The notes under the pieces were generated by a model, which saw only the letters and a list, made by a program, of their open reading frames with translations, was not told where the DNA came from and ran no database searches. Both the position numbers and the translations under genes were made by a program. Shown here piece by piece: positions 41,340 to 51,946 of a stretch of 64,000 nt of DNA (position 1 is the stretch's first letter; every line of letters begins with the position of its first letter). This DNA comes from Aurantiochytrium sp. KH105 (lineage: Eukaryota; Sar; Bigyra; Thraustochytrida; Thraustochytriidae): assembly GCA_003116975.1 (NCBI GenBank), contig BGKB01000208.1:46411-110410 (forward strand), read 5' to 3'.

Positions 41340-41563
41340 ATTCGAGACTGTAAGACTCACAAGCTGCGATGAGAGGTCTTGCTTGCTCTCGGGTTCATTT
41401 GTCGGGGGTGGTCACGACGAACTTGAAGAGAAGAACAAATGCAAAAAGTAGAAGAAAGGAAAAGAAAGGAGATGAGAAGAAAAGAGAAGAAAGTAAAAGA
41501 AAATAATAAAAATAATGATTGTGTGTGTTTGTATTCGTTTTAGTCTTTGCCTTGTCTTCGGGC
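41340..41563. other. Short intergenic, convergent gene ends
   Basis: 224 bp between the PH-DnaJ and pseudophosphatase stop codons. It is A/G-rich around 41420-41515 (AGAAAAG repeats). No gene is seen. Confidence 0.5.
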
Positions 41564-42448
41564 TCACGACTTGGTTTCAAGCGTCGGATCCGCGTGGTCA
41601 ATGGATGCTCGAGGTGATTTGATACGGTGCCAGCCGTCGTCGTCATCGTCATTTTCGATGTCGTCGATATTGCCGTTCCACGCGCGATTTGTGCTCTTGC
41701 GTTTTGCATCGCCCGAGACCAGCGAGAGCGCCCCGAATCCAGTTGCTGTGGTGGGTGACATGGGTTCTGCCAGACGCGCGCGACGTTTGGATTCGCGAAA
41801 GGAGCTCGCAATGGCGTCGAGCTCGTCTTTCTCAAAGAGAATTGCTCCGGGCAAATCGTCCTCTGTCATGGATGCCGTCCCATGCACATACTCTTCGTAC
41901 ACGACAAGCTGGCGCCAAAATCCGCGGTTGATGTTTGTGCGTGGCGCCTTGGCCGTCATGCGCATTGTGGCGGCCCGAAGCGTGAGCCGGTGCGACTTGA
42001 TCAGATATGCCACGCAGATCGTGGCTGCTCGCGAGGCGCCTTCGAGGGACACGACACACACCTTGCCCTTCTTCTTCTTGACCCGATCGATAAAGGCGAC
42101 AGCATCGTCGAAGATGTTGAGCATGTTTGCGGTGGGTCGGTTTTCTCTTGAAAAGTGCAGCCAATGTCCCGAGGCGACCATTTTCGTCTCGGGCGGCTTG
42201 CGCTGCTCAAAGTTGCTCGAAACGCTCACCACATGCGTGATGCCCCTCGCGCGCCGCCCCTCTGAGTCCAGCGCGCATCCCTCGCCCCCACAAAAGACGC
42301 TCTCCGCGATTTCCTCGCCGTCAAACCTCGTTCCCTCCTCCTCTTCCTCCTCGATCTCCTCGTCGTCGCTCTGGGCCGCCTTGGCCTCGCGGCGCGCCTC
42401 GGCCTGCTGCGCCTCCTTGGCGCGGCGCGTCTTGCCCCGCGTCTGCAT
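41564..42448 (-). CDS. STYX-like pseudophosphatase (dual-specificity phosphatase fold with Cys-to-Ser)
   Basis: 294 residues. After a basic then acidic tail (1-45), residues about 46-195 follow the dual-specificity phosphatase fold. The signature loop should be HCxxGxxR but reads V133-S134-L-E-G137-A-S-R140, so the nucleophilic Cys is Ser (codon TCC) and the preceding His is Val. Arg140 and the following AATICVAYLI helix are kept, so phosphate binding without catalysis is expected. The usual general-acid Asp is also not evident (FSRENRPTANM). The C-terminal 90 residues contain an acidic IDDIENDDDDD stretch. STYX proteins in animals bind phosphoproteins or F-box proteins; the target here is unknown. 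Confidence 0.85.
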   Translation of the reverse strand: MQTRGKTRRAKEAQQAEARREAKAAQSDDEEIEEEEEEGTRFDGEEIAESVFCGGEGCALDSEGRRARGITHVVSVSSNFEQRKPPETKMVASGHWLHFSRENRPTANMLNIFDDAVAFIDRVKKKKGKVCVVSLEGASRAATICVAYLIKSHRLTLRAATMRMTAKAPRTNINRGFWRQLVVYEEYVHGTASMTEDDLPGAILFEKDELDAIASSFRESKRRARLAEPMSPTTATGFGALSLVSGDAKRKSTNRAWNGNIDDIENDDDDDGWHRIKSPRASIDHADPTLETKS

Positions 42449-44126
42449 CTCCTTCCTCGCGGTCTTCGCCCTCGCAAATCGCAGCGCCAGCAGAACCAGA
42501 TCCCCAACCGGTTGGATCCTCGACCAGATCCTGACCGGATGGACCCAACGCGATCGTGGACTTGAAAGAAAGGGCCCGGGGCGCGTTGCGGTTCTGCTGC
42601 TTGTGCCGCGCCCGCGGCCGTCCCCATGTCAGCAACAGGGCCCGCGCCCTCCTGCCGGCCGCGGTGTGCCCAGAGGCCCAGCCGCCGCGCGTCCCGCCTG
42701 CCCCTGGCTAACAGCAAGAAGCGGCGCTCGGCGGGCGGGGAAATTTCCCTGCGGCGAGACAGACAGTGGGACTGGGACGCGAGCGTGAGTGGGACGCGGG
42801 GACGAGGATACGGACGCGGAGCAGATCGCGAAGGCGGAGTGGACGGCGCTGCACTGGCAGGGGAGGAGGAGGAGGAGGACTGCGCTGCGCTGCACTGCAC
42901 TGCACTGCGCCGCACTGTACACTGCCGCTCCACTGCGCTGCCCCGCGCTGCGCAAGACGGGACCGGAGCGCGATCCGGACCCGCGACGGTGGAGTCCGTG
43001 CGGGGAGGCGTCGCGGAGGGCGACGGCGAGCGGAAGCGGGCGAGACATGCAAGGGGAAGAGGAGGTAGAGGCGGCGGCGATGCTGCGGAGCGGAGCGCGT
43101 TGGAGGGAGCAGGGTTTGATTTGTTTTTATGCGACTTTGAGACCGAGATTGTAGGACTGACGAGCGTGGGCAAGGCGAGTGGTTGCTCGGCTTGAGACCG
43201 CGCAGAGACCTAGACCGGGACTGAGGCAGGCAAGGCAAGGCAAGGCAGGCAAGGCAAGGCAAGGCAAGGCAAGGCAAGGCAACGCAAGGCAACGCAAGGC
43301 AAAGCAACTTGAAGACAAGGCAGGCACTGCAAGTAGAATAGGGGACGACGATGCGGACGAGGACTTGCGAGCAAAGATGGGCAATCGGGAGAGGAACCAG
43401 CCACCTCTTCTGAAGTCACCGTCACTCGGCTCGACAAGAACTTGGACCCCGGAGTGATTCGTCTTGGGTTGTTGTCCGTGTAAATTGTCTTGGGGCCTGA
43501 CTTCTTGGCTTTGTTGACAGAGAATTACGACGATGCTTACTTGAGCGAAGCGAAGTACCTGTATGGTATGTACAAAGCGGTCGCCTGCCTGCTCGCCAGC
43601 CAGCCAGCCAGCCAGCCAGCCCGGTCGGATCGCGTCGGTCGGTGGTATATGTGCTTTGCCGACGCAAAATCATCAGTCTTCACGCTGGATTATCTAGAAC
43701 GCAAGTCTAGGCCTAGGCCTAGGCCTAGGTTGCGGGTCCAAGATTGGGCGCACAGGAATGAAGATGGTCATCTAAGCGAAATTCCGGGTTGTGGTCCCGT
43801 TAATCCGGGAGATCCGCCAAATGCGCGGCGTCCCATCACAAGACCACAAAGCTGGTTTCGTGAGCGTCTCGTACGCGGCACGATCGGGCCGCGCGCGAAG
43901 TCGCGAGGGGAAAGGAGTGACGCGCGGCAGAGAAAGACGGGCCGCGCCGTGGGGCCCGTCACGGGCACGCGGATCCCGTCTCTTGGTGGTGTTCGCAAGC
44001 CGATTCGTCAAGTCGAATCTTGAGGACATCAGGACAGACGAAGTCACGCGCAGACCTGCCTGTCGTACGCGACGCCAAGAGGCGGTGGCAACGGGGAGTC
44101 GCAGGGCGAGGCGCGCGAAAGGAGCC
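42449..44126. other. 1.7-kb divergent upstream region with pentanucleotide repeats
   Basis: It contains TGCAC/TGCGC pentanucleotide repeats (about 42880-42925), a GGCAA run (43225-43306), a CCAG run (about 43598-43620) and a CCTAGG run (about 43707-43729). It must hold the promoters of the pseudophosphatase (-) and the kinase (+). The kinase frame is open from 43791 but that part looks non-coding. No further gene is recognised. Confidence 0.5.
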
Positions 44127-47100
44127 ATGGGAAACGATGAAGCCGCAGAAATCATTATTGAGCGGGCGCTCGCTAAAGCGCGAGAGCGCGAAAAGCTGCA
44201 GAGCGAACGCCCAGGCCAAGGACCCACACTTTCACAATTGCGATGGCGCAAGTCGATTCTCCATTGCCGCGTGGCCAGCGCCTTCGCCCTCGCAGGAGAA
44301 AGAGCACGAAGCCGTCGTCTCTGCCATGCGTGGCGTGTCGCCGTGTACCGTGTCTTGGCCGTAAATCACTTTCTGCGGATCATGCAAACTAAACGCGGGG
44401 CGAGGCACCGCTGGCGCAGGGCCTTTACAACGCTCATTGCGGTGCACCGCTTTTCTAAAGGGTCCAACAACAAGCACAAGTTTCATGCCGAGCTCAAACG
44501 ATGCAGCCTTCGCACGTGGTCAACGCAAACTGGAGAAGAAGCTACCTCCATGGCGGAACCGACTCCTCTCGAAAAACTCTCCGTCGTAACATCTCGACTC
44601 CAAGCCTCGAAAGCGCCACATGCGCGGGAACACCGTTCGCGAAAAATACGAGGTTTAGCGACTTCCTCGCGGCGCAAACAAGATGCCAAAACAATGATGA
44701 AATCTAATGTGACAGTGAACACAGACGGCGATCAGGACGACATGACAGACTCAGAAGAGAGCCTCGCGCAAGAGGATTTGGAGGTCTTCGACAGCAGAGA
44801 TGGCGACAAAGACATTGCCCAGGCAACCAAGAACGATTTTGCGACGTCATCTTCCTTGATAAGAAGGACGACCGGGGGATCCGAATCAGAAAGCGACGGG
44901 GAGGAGGCTGTCTATCATTTGGACAATATGAGTGAACTCTTGTCCATGAACGAGGAGCACTTCGAGCGCACTTGGCGTGCTCTCTCTTTCCACTCGCCCC
45001 AAGAGAGTGCTCTCGCGCAAGCTGCCTCCTCGGACGCCAGAAGTCTTGCTGACGATCGACAATCGCCGCAATCTGCACCTGGATTGAAAGACGGCGCCGC
45101 TGCCGCCAACTCGCTTACGACTGGTAGCATTGCAGCCGCGCCCGATACCGTTTCTCGAATCACGAGTGCGATGCTGCATGCAAAGACTCGCGCAGAAGAC
45201 TTTGAGCCTTTGCGTATCGTCGGCACGGGCGGCAGCGGTCAAGTCTACCTCGTTCAGCACCGGCAGACGTGTAAGCGTTTCGCCATGAAGGTGCTCAACA
45301 AGGCAGAGGTCATCGCAAGCAACAAATTTGAACGTGTTATCACCGAAAGAGAGATCCTGACTCGCGCGAGTTCTCAAGAGTCGTCGTTTCTCACACGCCT
45401 GAACTTTGCCTTTCACTCCGACAATATGCTGTTCTTTGTGATGGAATACTGCTCGGGAGGCAATCTTCACGAGGCGATGCTGCGCGAGCACGAAATTCGC
45501 AAGCCCACGATGGACAAAGAGCGTTATCGACTCGCCATGGACGCAGCTGCCGAGGGTCAAGGCCTGATTGGCTCGCTGGCCTTCATCAGATATTTTGACA
45601 GAGCAAACCTTCGTCGCCGTGGCCCGCGAGATATCTTGCTGAGGTTCGGCCTGGCGCCAGTGCACGTTCAGTTCATCATGGCCGAAATCATCGAGGGTCT
45701 AATGTTTTTGCATAGTGCCGGGTTCGTGTATCGTGACCTCAAGCCCCAAAACGTCATGCTTCATGGCGATGGTCACATTCGAATAGGAGACTTTGGCATT
45801 TCCAAGGCCGGGCAAAACAAAGGCAACGCCGTGGTGAAGCTGCGATCGACCTCTTTCGTGGGTACCGTCGAGTACATGGCGCCCGAGGTCGTGAGCGGAG
45901 ACCAGCAGAGCAACGCGGTGGACTTGTGGGGTTTGGGCGTGCTCCTGTACGAGCTTCTTCTCGGCGCACCACCCTTTTGGGCACTCGGTGTCGGCGCGAG
46001 CGTGCCGACGGAGGCGGAGCAGCGGCAACTTTTTGCTGCGATCCTAAGTCCAGAGACCCACCTCGACTTTCCTCTCTCGGGACAAATCTCAATTGTCGCG
46101 CAAGATCTCGTGAAAAGATGGATGCGACGCCGTCCGGGAGAGCGTCTGGGTCTCGAAGCCGCCAAAAAGCATGCGTTTTTCAATGGGCTAAATTGGCGCT
46201 CGCTCAAAAACAGCAGCGGTTTTCACAAACTCATGCCTCGACTTCATATTCACCGCAAAGACCGAAAGGCGGTCTCACTTGCGCGAAGTACCTCGAACAA
46301 TATTTTTGTGGCGAACGCCTTGAGCGCAGGTGACATTTTCAGCGAGTCTTTGGTGCAAGATGGCGAACAGGGTCGTCGTAAGTCGCTCGGCTCTTTGCGC
46401 AAAAACAGTTCGTCCGGACTCGGCACATCGGATCGCAGTCTTCAAGGTCATCGCCGGTCCTTTTCGGGTCGTCTCAATCTCGCGCGAGGGCGCTCACAAG
46501 GAGCAATTAGCGCACCGGTATCTCCTCAACGCAGCGAGAGCGGCGCGATTCTGGGGGGTGCGACGGAACTCGAATACGAGTTGGAAGGGTCTGCAGCTGC
46601 CGCGCCGCTTTCCATGCTACCATCTCTTGACGTGCATGTGTCGGCGCCTCGGTCGCAAGTGGCTTCTTCGGTCGCTTCCGACGTCTCTTCAAACAGCAGT
46701 GTAAGCAGCACGACTTTAGCCTCGGCAACAAGCGTTGCCAGCGGCGCAAATTGGGATGGCGCGGCGTCGCCTTGGCCTATGTTTCGCGATGAACCGCGCA
46801 GTCGGTCGTCGAGCGCTGCGACGGCAGCAGAGACGACCTCGAGTTATTTAAACATGGAGCGGCCCGCGAGCAAATCCAAGTGGATCCGCATGCGAGGTTG
46901 GATGCGCTCCATTTCTGGAAACAAAACTACTGTTCTCGAGCGTGCTGCGTCCGAGCCAGTTGAGCAAGAACCAGCTCCGCGATTTTTCGGCCACACGCAT
47001 TCTGACGACGATAAGGAAAAAGCTGCAAAAGTTCGGGCTTCGGGTTTTCACAGCGGTCATACTTCTGAAGCCCGCGATGGAGCAGGGTTTGCCGCAACTG

Positions 47101-47210
47101 ATACAAATTCCTCCGAGTCGAAAATGCCTGGCGCCAAAGATGGTCATCTCGTGCATGTGTCGGCGCAAGACTCATTTCAAGGATTTGACTGGAAAGCAGA
47201 TGGGTCCTAG
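44127..47210 (+). CDS. AGC-type serine/threonine protein kinase with long N- and C-terminal tails
   Basis: 1027 residues from the chosen ATG. The kinase domain spans about 359-690: glycine loop GTGGSGQV, ATP-anchoring Lys388 (FAMKV), catalytic Asp537 in YRDLKPQN, Asp555 in DFG, and YMAPEVV. It should be active. Between beta-5 and the catalytic loop is an insertion of about 50 residues (RKPTMDKERYRLAMDAAAEG...). The HRD motif reads YRD, as in AGC kinases, but I see no clear hydrophobic-motif FxxF after the domain. The N-terminal 110 residues hold Trp/Arg-rich helices, and the start MGN could allow myristoylation. The Ser-rich C-terminal tail (700-1027) is likely regulatory. Confidence 0.88.
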   Translation: MGNDEAAEIIIERALAKAREREKLQSERPGQGPTLSQLRWRKSILHCRVASAFALAGERARSRRLCHAWRVAVYRVLAVNHFLRIMQTKRGARHRWRRAFTTLIAVHRFSKGSNNKHKFHAELKRCSLRTWSTQTGEEATSMAEPTPLEKLSVVTSRLQASKAPHAREHRSRKIRGLATSSRRKQDAKTMMKSNVTVNTDGDQDDMTDSEESLAQEDLEVFDSRDGDKDIAQATKNDFATSSSLIRRTTGGSESESDGEEAVYHLDNMSELLSMNEEHFERTWRALSFHSPQESALAQAASSDARSLADDRQSPQSAPGLKDGAAAANSLTTGSIAAAPDTVSRITSAMLHAKTRAEDFEPLRIVGTGGSGQVYLVQHRQTCKRFAMKVLNKAEVIASNKFERVITEREILTRASSQESSFLTRLNFAFHSDNMLFFVMEYCSGGNLHEAMLREHEIRKPTMDKERYRLAMDAAAEGQGLIGSLAFIRYFDRANLRRRGPRDILLRFGLAPVHVQFIMAEIIEGLMFLHSAGFVYRDLKPQNVMLHGDGHIRIGDFGISKAGQNKGNAVVKLRSTSFVGTVEYMAPEVVSGDQQSNAVDLWGLGVLLYELLLGAPPFWALGVGASVPTEAEQRQLFAAILSPETHLDFPLSGQISIVAQDLVKRWMRRRPGERLGLEAAKKHAFFNGLNWRSLKNSSGFHKLMPRLHIHRKDRKAVSLARSTSNNIFVANALSAGDIFSESLVQDGEQGRRKSLGSLRKNSSSGLGTSDRSLQGHRRSFSGRLNLARGRSQGAISAPVSPQRSESGAILGGATELEYELEGSAAAAPLSMLPSLDVHVSAPRSQVASSVASDVSSNSSVSSTTLASATSVASGANWDGAASPWPMFRDEPRSRSSSAATAAETTSSYLNMERPASKSKWIRMRGWMRSISGNKTTVLERAASEPVEQEPAPRFFGHTHSDDDKEKAAKVRASGFHSGHTSEARDGAGFAATDTNSSESKMPGAKDGHLVHVSAQDSFQGFDWKADGS

Positions 47211-47675
47211 GCCAAGGCCTCTGACATGGGAAAATTGAACAATATATAAAAACCAAGAAGCAACTTTCACGTGAAACACATTTGTCATCAGGCCTGCACC
47301 CTTTGTTGCTTGAATAGACGCTTTTGTCGACTTGCTGCGCCAGGTAATTCCTGCTTTTGAATCTGATTTGCCGTTTGTCAAGGCCGTACGAAGGCACTAG
47401 ATGTTAAGAATCAACAAGGCTACGCGTTGATACACAGCACCTCGTTGAGACTGTGACGTTTATAAAAGAAAGGTTACTCTGTCTATCGTGAAGTAAATGC
47501 AGCCTGATGATCGTATTCTCGTGCGCAAGACGCCATTCAAGACACTTGACTGCGTCGCATAGGAGAACCATGTGATGATTGGCAGGTGACACCAACTTTT
47601 GGGAAAGGATAACAAACTATGTGAATTCGTTCTGCCTTGAAAGCGGGAAAGTTTATGCAATATGTTGCAGAATGA
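47211..47675. other. Intergenic, convergent gene ends
   Basis: 465 bp, AT-richer than its surroundings, between the kinase stop and the SDR stop. No gene or RNA is recognised. Confidence 0.5.
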
Positions 47676-48431
47676 TCAGGGCTGCATGCGGAGCGCTCCG
47701 TCAAGGCGGTAGGTGGCACCGTTGATCATCTTGTTTTGCACAATGGCGAGAGCAAGCTGAGCGTACTCGTCCGGGTCGCCGAGGCGCGAGGGGTTTGGAA
47801 CAGTGGCGCCGAGCTCCGCCTTGACCTTTTCCGGCAGACCAGCCAGCAAAGCGGTATCAAAGAGACCAGGGGCAATTGTGTTGACGCGGACACGAGATGA
47901 TGCAAGATCACGAGCCATGGGGAGAGTCATGCCAACGATAGCGGCCTTGCTCGCGGCGTAGGCGACCTGGCCGACTTGACCTTCGTACGCGGCGATACTG
48001 GCTGTGTTGATGATGACACCGCGGTTCTCCTCGCCCTCGTTCTTGGCCATCTTCTCGGCGGCGAGTCGGCAGACATTGAAGGTGCCTGCCACGTTGACGT
48101 CGAGGGTCTGCTTGAACTTGTCGAGCGGGTGTGGGCCGCGCTTGCTGAGGGTTTTGATGGCATGTGCGAGGCCGGCGCAGTTCACGGCAATGTCGAGGCG
48201 GTCGCCCGAGGCCTCGATAGCGGCCCTGACCTGTTCCTCGTCGGTCACGTCGGTGGGCACAAAGGTCCCGAGGCCGTCGGGGAGCTCCTTGGCAGTCTGC
48301 TCGCCGTTGCTCGACGGAAGGTCGGCCAGGACGACGCGCACGCCATTAGCAGCGAGTCGAAGCGCCGTCGCGCGGCCCAGTCCAGACGCCGCGCCCGTCA
48401 CCACGGCCGCGAGGCCCTGCAGGCTTGCCAT
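47676..48431 (-). CDS. HSD17B10: HSD17B10-like short-chain dehydrogenase (3-hydroxyacyl-CoA dehydrogenase type 2)
   Basis: 251 residues from the first ATG; the upstream extension begins with GTG. NAD-binding glycine motif TGAASGLG near the start, Asp in VVLADL (NAD preference), NCAG loop, catalytic Ser in [10 protein letters not shown], and YAASK with the catalytic Tyr and Lys. The stretch [16 protein letters not shown] and the ending [16 protein letters not shown] match 3-hydroxyacyl-CoA dehydrogenase type 2 closely. The animal enzyme is mitochondrial, oxidises 3-hydroxyacyl-CoAs in branched-chain and fatty acid degradation, and is part of mitochondrial RNase P. Only the dehydrogenase role can be supported here. 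Length is close to the family norm. Confidence 0.92.
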   Translation of the reverse strand: MASLQGLAAVVTGAASGLGRATALRLAANGVRVVLADLPSSNGEQTAKELPDGLGTFVPTDVTDEEQVRAAIEASGDRLDIAVNCAGLAHAIKTLSKRGPHPLDKFKQTLDVNVAGTFNVCRLAAEKMAKNEGEENRGVIINTASIAAYEGQVGQVAYAASKAAIVGMTLPMARDLASSRVRVNTIAPGLFDTALLAGLPEKVKAELGATVPNPSRLGDPDEYAQLALAIVQNKMINGATYRLDGALRMQP

Positions 48432-49388
48432 CTTTTTGTTCTGTCTGCCCTTCTTCTCTTTCTTCCCCACGACCCAGACCCGCGCTTGAGCGCGCCCACG
48501 GTCGGTGCGTTCGACCTCGAGGACGTGCGCGTCTCCGCGTCTGCGAGTGAGCGAGCGTGCGAGCGCGCGCGCGTGCAGTGATTACGAGTTTGCCGCCGCT
48601 CACGCTGCTGCTGCTGCTGCTGCTGCTGCTTCTGCTGCTTCGGCTTGCCTGGAGGACATCGGACATGGGCAGGATACAAGTCCAGGAGTTGTGAGAAAAA
48701 TGCATCGTGACAATGATCAGGCCGGTCCAGTGCCGCCAGCAGGGACCGCGCACTTTACTCAACTGATGGTCCGCTCGAGGCAGACCCCGATCGATTTGCA
48801 GGCGGCCGGCCATCTGCGGCTGCAGCTGCATGTAGCAGCAGTGCGGATGCTAGCTAGCAGCTGCAGGCAGAAAAAGATTTGCATCGGGGCCAGTGATGAT
48901 GGGACTGACAAAAACAAACAAACAAATAAACAAATAAACAAAACAGCTTCTTGGGCTCTACGTTTCTTTCCACCTCGAGGCTGTGAGTGACGAAGTTCAC
49001 CGACCAGTGAATTCGCGCCTCGGCTGCACACGTAGCAGATGACAGGCTGAGTCGTCGAGCCGAACTCCGTCTCAGCCCGCTTGCGCACACGCTCATCCGC
49101 GCTTGCTCCTCATGAGTACCCCCCCTGCCGTGACGCGGCACTCCAGCGAGCGTACACCGCCTTCTGAAGCGCGAGCGAGCCCAAGGCGCCCGCTCAAAGG
49201 CGGGGGTCTGGCTGGCTGGTGGCGGCGCAGAACTGCTTGCTTGGCGGCAAGACCTGCGCGCGGGAGGGAGACCAGAGCGTGCGCGGGCGGAGAGTGCGGC
49301 GGGAGACAGCGGCGGGTCGCGCGCAGCGGCAAAGAGCTCGCCTTTTCCGAAGCAGGACAGGGCAGAGCCGACCTCCGCGCCTGGCAAG
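48432..49388. promoter_or_regulatory. Divergent upstream region of HSD17B10-like gene and SAS10
   Basis: 957 bp between divergent starts. It carries a GCT triplet run at about 48605-48632 and an A-rich AAACAAA repeat at 48912-48942. No gene is seen. Confidence 0.5.
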
Positions 49389-51563
49389 ATGCCCCGGCGC
49401 GCAAGGGCGCGGCGCCCCGCAAGGGACGAGGGCGACGCCGACATGCCCTCCGACGACGAGGTGGAGACCTTTCACGCCAAGCGCCTCGGCGGAATGGATA
49501 TGGAATCGGATGAGGACGAGGGTAACGCCTCCGAAGACAGCGATCTCCAAGCAGAGGCGGTGCTCGAGTTGAACCGCGGACGCGGCTACAATGACGACGA
49601 CGACGACGACGATGACGACGATGACGAGGAAGACTTTGACGCCAAGGTGGATGCTAAGACAGCCAAGGTGACAAAGCGCTGGGGAAAGTGGCGCGATGAT
49701 TACTTCAAAAAGGGCGATGACAGTGACAGCGAGGAACTCTCCGACGAAGAGGAGGCCGCTGCCGAGCAGGAAGCCGAGGAAGAAGAAGCCCGCAAAATGA
49801 AGCGCCAAATGGCAGCAAACCTCAAGGACACGGATTTTGAGCTCGAAGCCGACTCGGACGACGAAGACGCCAATGGCAGTGCCCTGATCATCAAGCGTGG
49901 CGGCAGTGCGAAAAAGGATAAAAAGGCGGCAGGTGCCAAGGGCAAGAAGAAGTCCGCTGCTAGCCGCAAGAAGAACGAAAAGCTCGAGCGCGTTGCGGCC
50001 CAAGCCCCAGAGCTGATCGGCCTCCTCTCTGAGTTCAAGGCCAATCTGGAGACCCTGGAAAAACACGTCGTCCCTGTCATGGAAAAGGTTGTCAAGGGCG
50101 AGCTGCCAACAGAGAACGGCGTGAGCTACCTCGAGGCAAAGTACGTGGCGATGCTCACGTACTGCATTAACATCGCGTACTACCTTTATCTCAAGGCAAA
50201 CGCCGAGTCCGTGCGCGACCACCCGGTTATTCGACAGCTCGTGCGTGTGCGTACGGTGCTCGAAAAGCTCAAGCCACTTGACATCAAGCTTAAGGGACAG
50301 TTGGACGAGATCCTTGCATCGTCTTCCAAGGCGGCAACCCCGAGCAAGAGCAGCAAGCGCAGCGCTCCCGGCAAGTCCTCCGCCTCCGCCGCTCGCCCGA
50401 ATCCGGCCGACCTCATGGACGACGACGAAGACAGTGGCAGCGAGGAGGATAGCGAAGCCAAGGACGAGGAGGACTCGGATGTGGAGGAGGACGAGCCTGT
50501 TGCGAAGCGCAAGAGCGCTCAGAGCAACGGAGCCGCCCCGAAGCGCTACATGGTCCCCAAGGTGTTTGCGCCGACAAACTTTGAACAGGACGAACGCGAA
50601 GCCGCACAGGACGAGAAGCGAAGACGCCGCCTGCTACGCAAGGCCAAGAACAACCGTCTGCTCCAGGAGCTGACGAGCGACCTGACGGACCGCCCGATGG
50701 AGGAACCTTCCATTGGCGCCACCATGGCCGACAGGAAGAACCGCGAGGAACTTGCCGAGCGCACAAAGTACGAGGAAGATTATTTTGTGCGCCTGCGGGA
50801 AACGAAAAAGCAGCGCAACATGCGTCTTCAGCGCGAGCGCGACGCACAAGGCATGGAGGGCAACCTTGCGGACCTCGATGACTTTGGCGATCTCGAGGGT
50901 CTTGTGAGCCGCATCGACCGTGATGCCTCGTACCGCGTAGACGAGAAGGCTCGCCGCGAGCAGGAGTTGGCCAAGTTCATGCAGCGTATCGAGCAGCAGG
51001 AACAGGCCGAAAAGCAAAAGTCCAAGAAACAGCGCTCTGGCGACGAAGAGGTGGCCATGCGCGACCCCATGGTTCTCCAGATGAGCAAGAAGGCAGCCGC
51101 TCTTGCGGACGAGGATGCCGCAGCGGCGGCCGCGGAGCTCCGGGAGCGAAAGCGCCGCAAGTCCGAATTCAAGCGCAACGTGGAGTTGGACGAAAACATT
51201 GTCGACGACGCCGAGGAAGACGAACTGTACGCCCACGCCAAGCAGGCCTCGCGCGAGAAGAAGCGCTTGCGCAAGGAGCAGTACGAGGTGGAGCCAAAGG
51301 AGGCGCCTGCGCCGGATCGGACGCTGCGCGAAGGCCAGAAGCGCATGGCCTCCAAGAAGATTCTCAAGAACGAGGGTCTTCATGCACACAAGCGCGTGGA
51401 GGACCGCAACCCGCGCACACGGAGGCGCAAGCTGTACGAGCGCAAACTCAAGGCGCGCAAGGGCCAGGTGCGCGACATTCGCACGGGCGAGGCCGCGAAC
51501 TATGGTGGAGAGTCTTCTGGTCTGCGCACGAACCTTGTTGCTTCGCGTCGCCCGGGCAAGTAA
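49389..51563 (+). CDS. UTP3: SAS10/UTP3 small-subunit processome protein
   Basis: 724 residues. The N-terminal part is acidic with a long Asp tract (about 61-80). RWGKWRDDYFKKGD is a typical Sas10 segment. The Sas10/Utp3/C1D domain lies at about 210-310 (YLEAKYVAMLTYCINIAYYL ... HPVIRQLVRVRTVLEKL). The C-terminal Sas10 domain (about 650-724) has ASKKILKNEGL, DRNPRTRRRKLYERK, and GEAANYGGESSGLRTN. These features match UTP3/SAS10, a nucleolar component of the SSU processome needed for 18S pre-rRNA processing. The middle is highly charged and probably helical. Start at the first ATG with Arg-rich leader. Confidence 0.95.
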   Translation: MPRRARARRPARDEGDADMPSDDEVETFHAKRLGGMDMESDEDEGNASEDSDLQAEAVLELNRGRGYNDDDDDDDDDDDEEDFDAKVDAKTAKVTKRWGKWRDDYFKKGDDSDSEELSDEEEAAAEQEAEEEEARKMKRQMAANLKDTDFELEADSDDEDANGSALIIKRGGSAKKDKKAAGAKGKKKSAASRKKNEKLERVAAQAPELIGLLSEFKANLETLEKHVVPVMEKVVKGELPTENGVSYLEAKYVAMLTYCINIAYYLYLKANAESVRDHPVIRQLVRVRTVLEKLKPLDIKLKGQLDEILASSSKAATPSKSSKRSAPGKSSASAARPNPADLMDDDEDSGSEEDSEAKDEEDSDVEEDEPVAKRKSAQSNGAAPKRYMVPKVFAPTNFEQDEREAAQDEKRRRRLLRKAKNNRLLQELTSDLTDRPMEEPSIGATMADRKNREELAERTKYEEDYFVRLRETKKQRNMRLQRERDAQGMEGNLADLDDFGDLEGLVSRIDRDASYRVDEKARREQELAKFMQRIEQQEQAEKQKSKKQRSGDEEVAMRDPMVLQMSKKAAALADEDAAAAAAELRERKRRKSEFKRNVELDENIVDDAEEDELYAHAKQASREKKRLRKEQYEVEPKEAPAPDRTLREGQKRMASKKILKNEGLHAHKRVEDRNPRTRRRKLYERKLKARKGQVRDIRTGEAANYGGESSGLRTNLVASRRPGK

Positions 51564-51946
51564 GCCGACCCAATTTTCAGATTTTCACGTTTGTTTTTTT
51601 GATTATTCAAATTCGATTAGACTTGAAGAAAGACAGTTTGACCAACCAGACAGAGAGGCAAACTGTCTGCTTGCCAATTCGCCCGCCAGCCATCAGCGCG
51701 CAGAATTCTCTCTGCGAAATGAAGAGAAAGGGCCCGCGCTTGTCTGCCTAAATCTTCTGCTTGCATTCGCTACAATGTCACACTTGCTGAGAATTACGGA
51801 GGGACGAGATGGCGAGGGCGACTTTTCAATGTCGTAGCCTTCCCCTCCACTCACCCCCATTGAACTAGCTGTCTCCGTTTTTCTCTTTCCCGCTCTTTGC
51901 TGCTTACCACACGCAATTGACGGCAAATTCCGCACGATGTTGTCAA
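51564..51946. other. Intergenic, convergent gene ends
   Basis: 383 bp between the SAS10 and TIM22 stop codons. No gene is seen. Confidence 0.5.

Noticed and set aside
43707..43729. CCTAGG palindromic run as a regulatory site
   Set aside because: A plain hexanucleotide repeat; nothing supports a binding role beyond its symmetry.
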